Shown here: positions 59,715-64,000 of the stretch, in pieces | Layout: every line of letters starts with the position of its first letter | Numbering within the stretch: position 1 is the first letter of the stretch | Origin: Strigamia acuminata | Lineage: Eukaryota > Arthropoda > Chilopoda > Geophilomorpha > Linotaeniidae | Assembly: GCA_949358305.1 (NCBI GenBank) | Contig: OX442323.1 | Span: 3,968,001-4,032,000, forward strand | DNA: 64,000 nucleotides | Direction of reading: 5' to 3' | Program-made: the position numbers and the translations under genes | Notes under the pieces: generated by a model | Told to the model about the DNA's origin: nothing | The model's input: only the letters and a program-made list of their open reading frames with translations | The model's database searches: none

Positions 59715-60770
59715 TTAACATCGAGGTAATTTAAGCTTAGGTTCGTGATGGTGGAGCTGCAGTTTCAACGTTGTTTTTCTTCTGTTTAAATTGAAACTAC
59801 CGAACCGTTGATCGAAATTTGTATTGGTGGAATGTGCAAACTTTTTTAATCGTCCATGGTATTCTTTTTTCTTTTGCCTTGCAATTTTTCCATTCTGTTC
59901 CGTATCTGTTGGTTTTCGTATTTGAACACCTTTCTAGTTTCAGAAAATTATAAATTAATAAAAACAGTTTATCGTTATGGTTTTATATCAGTATTCACAT
60001 TAGAGAGTTTGCGGAATGCAATTTTCCCTTATTTTGTGCCACGTTACACTATTTTAGTGCCATATTGTAAGGGAAAAATCTTTAGTGTATCGTTTTCAAC
60101 ACTAAATTAAAATATAGCGCAGCCAATTAGAATTGAGAACACTATATTGTTAGCTCCGCCCATTGCAAATGGCGATTATTTTGTTGTCCCGATCAAACAC
60201 ATCAGTCATAGGTACGTAGATTGAATGATTAGTGAGGCCCAAAATTGAATTTTAGGCCCAAAACCATACTTTATAGGCATAATAATGGAATTTTATGCAG
60301 AAATTTGCACATTTACGCCCAAATTGAATTTTTAGGCCCAAAATTACTAACTGTCAGTAGTTGGCTGAAATAGTGTAGTGATAAGGGAAAAGTGCAGCCC
60401 GCAAAAACTTAATTTATCATTTTTTCCTTACACTATTTTTATACCGTATAGTCTTTAACTATAAAAGGAAAATGCATCCCGCAAACTCTCTAACGGTAAA
60501 TGTTGCCCACAACTCGGACAATTTACATAGAAATTTTCTTTTTCTTTTTTCACGTAAACTTTTTTGCCTACGACAAAGAGTTCGTCACAAGAACTGCATC
60601 TAAGAAATAAAAGAAAAAGATTTTAAATATATTTATAAAAAATAGAAATATTTTTCTTACTGTATTCTGCGGAAGAGCGGAAGCCTCTTGTCCTTCACGC
60701 TTCAAAGATTAAAAACTTAAAGAAAGTGAATAGCGATTTCTGCCAACAAGTGTTTGATTTTAACAGCTAA
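59715..60770 (-). pseudogene. Zinc-ribbon gene 2, disrupted by a MITE
   Basis: Exon 3 (59715-59933, 72 residues plus stop) is intact and reads ...VQIRKPTDTEQNGKIARQKK..., ending KLKLPRC. Exon 2 (60493-60599) keeps both pairs, CSSC and CPSC. Its 3' end is cut at 60491 by the 488-bp TA-flanked MITE, which removes the normal exon end and donor and brings in-frame stops. Exon 1 (60661 to about 60775) starts MHIYILAVKIKHLLAEI but has two in-frame stops before the ribbon. It is therefore most likely a pseudogene, though a downstream start and unusual splicing cannot be excluded. Confidence 0.75.
60003..60490. mobile_element. 488-bp TA-flanked MITE, copy 3, inside gene 2
   Basis: TA at 60001-60002 and 60491-60492. 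Ends 'gagagtttgcgg' and 'ccgcaaactctc'. Opposite orientation to the copy at 19676-20163 and the same length. It sits at the exon 2/intron 2 border of gene 2. Confidence 0.92.
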
Positions 60771-60984
60771 AATGTAAATGTGCATGTGCGAATGCTTATT
60801 AGCATATTACCAAATGAAGTTTTCAACTTGTGACTATTTATTTTTCTGTTTTAGATTAAAACACACATTTTCATCTGCGCTAAAAAAATACTTATTTTGG
60901 TCTAAAATAATGTTTTCGTTGGAAAAATTATAAAAACAATTAAAATTTGGTTTAGTTTAAACAAAAAATACAACAAAATAAAAC

Positions 60985-61500
60985 TTTGTTACACATTATC
61001 GTCACACAAAACGTCATCCGAAATGAATTCTTTGCCTTCAAAATGAGGACATTTTTGTTCAGCGATTATTTTCCCCTTTCATCCAGTGTGGAGTGTTTTA
61101 AGTCAATCGTGTTCTTTACGACATGTTTCAACGCGATGGACGATGAACACATGACATACCGCTTTAAAGTTTTATTTTTTTGTTTCTGTGAATTATCAAA
61201 TGTTTTGATCTAAAACTGGAATATATTTTTTAAAATTTATTTTTAATCGCTCTCATCGAAGTTAATCGTCATTTGTAGTTTGTTGATAACACTGTTCGTT
61301 GCGACATCTAGTAGTGGAAATCGTTAGCTATATTTTAAAATTATTTTAAGCGCGAGGGTTTAAAAATTGAAAAATGTGTTTTGTAAAATAGGTATTGGAA
61401 AAAATAATTGATCCGTTTATGCTAACATGTATACGTTTCGCTGATTTGTAAAATAAAAATAAACACATAACGTTTTGCTCGCGTATTTTTTTGAACGTCT
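60985..61500 (+). repeat. Upstream module U3
   Basis: Third copy of the module ('catgtttcaacgcgatggac', 'gttcgttgcgacatctagta', 'aagcgcgagggtttaaaaat', 'ttgatccgtttatgcta'). Here the GGCGCGAA core has mutated to AGCGCGAG. Confidence 0.8.
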
Positions 61501-61554
61501 TACACTCCTAATACAAAACATTAAAACGCTGATTTACATGATTAAATGTCCGAA

Positions 61555-61738
61555 TTAACATCGAGGTAATTTAAGCTTTGCTTTTGTTGACACTCTTTTG
61601 CTCGTTCGTGATGGTCTACTTGCAGTTTCAACGTTGGTTTTCTTCTGTTCAACTACAACTATTGAACCATTTATCCGGATTTTTAATCGTCCCCTGCTAT
61701 TCTTTTTTCTTCTTCCTCGCAATTTTTCAATTCTGCTT
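61555..61738 (-). CDS. 12-mer-repeat gene 3, exon 3
   Basis: Acceptor AATGTTTAG (AG at 61740-61739). Joined in phase 1 to exon 2, translation continues EAELKNCEEEEKRIAGDD and stops at 61685-61683. The paralogous frame, in contrast, stays open to the conserved ending KLKLPRC at 61555 but would need a phase-2 donor that I cannot find. So the C-terminus has either shifted frame or the real donor is elsewhere. Confidence 0.6.
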
Positions 61739-61820
61739 CTAAACATTAAAAAAAATAATAATTCTGAGTTTATTTTAACAAAAAAAAAATTCTATATTCG
61801 ATCGCTTGCAAGGAAATTAC

Positions 61821-62323
61821 CTCGAGATCGTCCACTTTCCATTTCCGCATTAAACATTTCCAAATCTTTATCCTTCATCGCATCAAACGTTTTCAAATGT
61901 TTTTCTCTCATCAAATTAAACATTTCCAAAATGTCTTCCCTACTCGCATTAAACATTTCCAATTGTTTATCCCTCATCGTAGTAAACGATTCCAACTCTT
62001 TATCCCTCATCGCATTAAACTTTTTCAAAGGTTTACGCTTCGTCGCCTTAAACTCTTCCAACTGTTCATCCCTGATCTCATTAAACCATTTCATATCTTT
62101 ATCACAAAACGCATCCAAGATTCCCAAATATATTTCGCCCCTCGGATTAAACGTTTCCGAATGTTTTTCTCTCATCGCATTAAACATTTCCAACTGTTCA
62201 TTAGAATTAGAAGTAATAGCTTCAACCGATGTCGAGTCAACATCGACACTGTCATTGGTCGGTGCGGGGCTGGTGCCAGCATTAATTTTCTTTCCTTCAG
62301 GAATATTTTCTTTACAAAGGAAT
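61821..62323 (-). CDS. 12-mer-repeat gene 3, exon 2
   Basis: It begins FLCKENIPEGKKINAG, a remnant of the paralogous exon 2 with a single Cys, then an acidic Ser/Thr-rich linker (TNDSVDVDSTSVEAITSN). About ten tandem 12-residue repeats follow, with a Phe every 12th position and a consensus near xLEMFNAMRDKx (examples: EQLEMFNAMREK, KPLKKFNAMRDK, KHLKTFDAMKDK). Acceptor TTTCGTAG (AG at 62325-62324), donor GTAATT (GT at 61820-61819), 503 nt. The charged repeats predict a long helix. The plus-strand open frames over this region are shadows of the 36-bp repeat. Confidence 0.75.
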
Positions 62324-62390
62324 CTACGAAATAAAAATAAAAGATTTAAAATAAAATGCTAAAAAAATTAAATATAGACATTTTGCTTAC

Positions 62391-62473
62391 TTATCCGTGC
62401 TATCCATGCTTCGAGGACTGAAGGAGATGAATGACGAGTGTTTAATTTTAACAGCTGAAATGTAAATGTGCAT
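62391..62473 (-). CDS. 12-mer-repeat gene 3, exon 1
   Basis: The ATG at 62473-62471 opens MHIYISAVKIKHSSFISFSP then RSMDSTD; donor GTAAGC (GT at 62390-62389), exit phase 2 (AA + A = Lys). It is clearly homologous to exon 1 of genes 1 and 2 but has lost the central leucine-rich stretch. The whole gene would encode about 213 residues with exons 2 and 3. Confidence 0.7.
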
Positions 62474-62784
62474 ATGCTTATTGTATTACCATTTTCAATC
62501 ACGTAACTCATGCGATCACATCGATCTAATTGATTTTCAATCGATGATTGTGATGAATTTGAGTGCGCATACACATTTCTGCATTTACTCACGGTTTGAG
62601 AGGTGGATGAATCGATTAAAAATATTTTTAATTTGATGAAAAAATTAAGTCTGGATTCTCGTTCCAACTTTCGCGGCAACAATTGGTGGGAAAACTAAAA
62701 CCCGAAAAAACGGCATTTTTTGGTGTCCACTCTGTCTGTAGAATTCGGAACTCTTTTAACGCGCCTGTTGTAAAATTTTGCACA

Positions 62785-63020
62785 TTAATTTTCGCTATCA
62801 TCGTAGTTTATCGTAATTTGTTAGTTTGTCCGTTCGTCGAGTCATCTAGTAGTGGAAATGGTTAGGTATATTTTAAAATTATTTTAGGCGCGAAGGTTTG
62901 AAATTTGAAAAATGTGCACAGTTCTACAAGTATTTGGAAAAAATAATTGATCCGTTTATGCTAACATGTATTCGTTTCGCTGATGTGTAAAATAAAAATA
63001 AACAAATACCGTTTTTGAAG
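62785..63020 (+). repeat. Upstream module U4 (short)
   Basis: Fourth, shorter copy: 'catctagtagtggaaatggt', 'ggcgcgaaggtttgaaattt', 'ataattgatccgtttatgct'. It ends near 'aacaaataccgtttt'. Confidence 0.8.
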
Positions 63021-63603
63021 CTAATAATAAAAGCAATGAACATTCTTTACTTTATGATGTCATTTTGAATTTACCGCTTTTGTCATTGCCCTGTGTGGTT
63101 CTTATTCCCGAACAGACTCTGCCCCTTCATTTATTCCAACCTCCCACTGTTGTAATGGTGAAGAATATTATCGATCAGATCACCACCGAACCTTTGGCAT
63201 GGTCAATTCACGGCCAGTGCCCACTGTTTCGAGCAAAATTCTGAATTTTTCTTATCGGGGATGCTCTAATAAAATTTATTTTTCGTCTTCTTTATCAATT
63301 ACAACCGGCGACCACTGACGTCACAGAAATGAGAACCAATGAGAGCCTGGTACACCCAACTCTCCAAGTGGCCAAACCTTATAACGTCGTTCAACATTGG
63401 TGTACCACGTGACACGATTGCATGAGAAAAATGAGGAGTGGGAAGAGTGCCGCTTGTTGTATTCGTTACTCTACGCCCGTTGTTTGACGATATTCAATCG
63501 AATTGTTTTGTGGAGGACGGTTTCGCGATAGTAACGTGACAGTAACGTATTGTATTTTTGCTCTGTATGAAAGCAGCGATAACCTAGTCTCAAATTATTT
63601 CAG
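63021..63603. other. Region upstream of the Q/N-rich exon
   Basis: Less AT-rich than its surroundings. It contains the inverted words 'ggtacacccaac' (63350) and 'ttggtgtacc' (63397). A pyrimidine-containing acceptor CAAATTATTTCAG ends at 63603. No upstream coding exon could be identified. Confidence 0.4.
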
Positions 63604-64000
63604 ATTCAACTGATCAACATGCAGTCGCAGAACTGGCAGAATTTCGACCAGAACTTCGACCAATTTTGGCAGAACTTCGACCAATTTTGGCAGAACTTTG
63701 ACCAATTTTGGCAGAATTTCGACCAAAACTTCGACCAAGACCGGCAGAATTTCGACCAAAACTTCGACCAAGACCGGCAGAACTTCGGCCAAAACCGGCA
63801 GACCTTCCGCCAAAACCGGCAGGAATTCCGCCAAAACCGGCAGGAATTCCGCCAAAACCGGCAGGAATTTCGCCAAAACCGGCAGAACTTCTGGCAAAAC
63901 TTCGGCCAAAACGGGCAGAACGGGCAGAACGGTGGTCAGAATGGCGGCCAAAACGGGCAGAACGGTGGTCAGAATGGCGGGAAGAACGGTGGTCAGAATG
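63604..64000 (+). CDS. Q/N-rich repeat protein, 3'-truncated by window
   Basis: After acceptor TTTCAG (AG at 63602-63603) an open frame starts, first ATG at 63619, and stays open to the window end (127 codons). It reads MQSQNWQNFDQNFDQFW, then alternating QNFDQ(F/N) units, then 7-residue QEFRQNR units, then QNGQNGGQNG-type units. The composition is almost only Gln, Asn, Phe, Asp, Arg, Trp and Gly. Differences between repeats are largely synonymous in this frame (AAC/AAT, CAA/CAG, TTC/TTT), which favours this strand over the long open minus frame. Such Q/N/aromatic repeats resemble prion-like or structural low-complexity proteins; no family is recognised. An upstream in-frame TAA at 63580 limits the exon. 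Confidence 0.65.
   Translation, partial: MQLINMQSQNWQNFDQNFDQFWQNFDQFWQNFDQFWQNFDQNFDQDRQNFDQNFDQDRQNFGQNRQTFRQNRQEFRQNRQEFRQNRQEFRQNRQNFWQNFGQNGQNGQNGGQNGGQNGQNGGQNGGKNGGQN

Noticed and set aside
61598-62362. 254- and 145-codon plus-strand frames with LIALNISNCLSL or RIKHFQLFIPH repeats
   Set aside because: Antisense shadows of the 36-bp (12-residue) repeats in gene 3; they lack the paralogous exon structure that supports the minus strand.
63595-63951. Minus-strand frame of repeated LPVLAEFLPVLAE
   Set aside because: Shadow of the plus-strand Q/N-rich repeat. Variation between units is synonymous on the plus strand instead, and the plus frame has a splice acceptor.

Overview
This window is AT-rich, repeat-dense nuclear DNA of an animal, most likely an arthropod. 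The best evidence is a glycoside hydrolase family 18 chitinase on the minus strand. Its translated exons carry the family hallmarks (CYYTNW, LLAVGGWSFG, DGLDLDWEYP, MTYDFHG, YAPSSDS.WRKQLS) in a form I associate with arthropod moulting chitinases. No operons, bacterial genes, rRNA or convincing tRNA genes were seen.

Layout. (1) About 1-34.4 kb holds the 5' part of the chitinase gene, read right to left: an ATG-bearing exon ending at 34171, a signal-peptide exon (25557-25632), then four GH18 exons (10563-10892, 5627-5805, 3736-3860, 990-1113). All splice phases agree; the 3' part lies off the left edge. The introns (up to about 14.7 kb) are filled with short inverted-repeat transposons (MITEs), minisatellites and low-complexity DNA. 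(2) About 34.4-50.7 kb is mostly repeats, with a few short minus-strand segments that look like exons of one or more unrecognised genes. (3) 50758-56091 is a young LTR retrotransposon with 937-bp LTRs that look identical by eye, a proline-tRNA-type primer binding site, a polypurine tract, one 1012-codon gag ORF and no pol. It sits inside what looks like a minus-strand host exon. (4) About 56.5-63.0 kb is a local cluster of duplicated small genes. One intact minus-strand gene encodes a 149-residue two-CxxC zinc-ribbon protein. A second copy is broken by stops and a 488-bp MITE. A third copy has lost most of the ribbon and gained about ten 12-residue repeats. Plus-strand relics lie tail-to-tail with the minus genes, and a repeated upstream module occurs four times. 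(5) At 63604-64000 a plus-strand exon encodes a glutamine/asparagine/aromatic repeat protein that runs off the right edge.

How the parts relate: the chitinase is a single interrupted gene. The zinc-ribbon cluster looks like lineage-specific expansion and decay by duplication, inversion and transposon insertion. The gag-only element would need enzymes supplied in trans. Coordinates of splice sites come from reading GT/AG signals and phase by hand. MITE borders come from terminal inverted repeats and TA or 8-bp duplications where visible.
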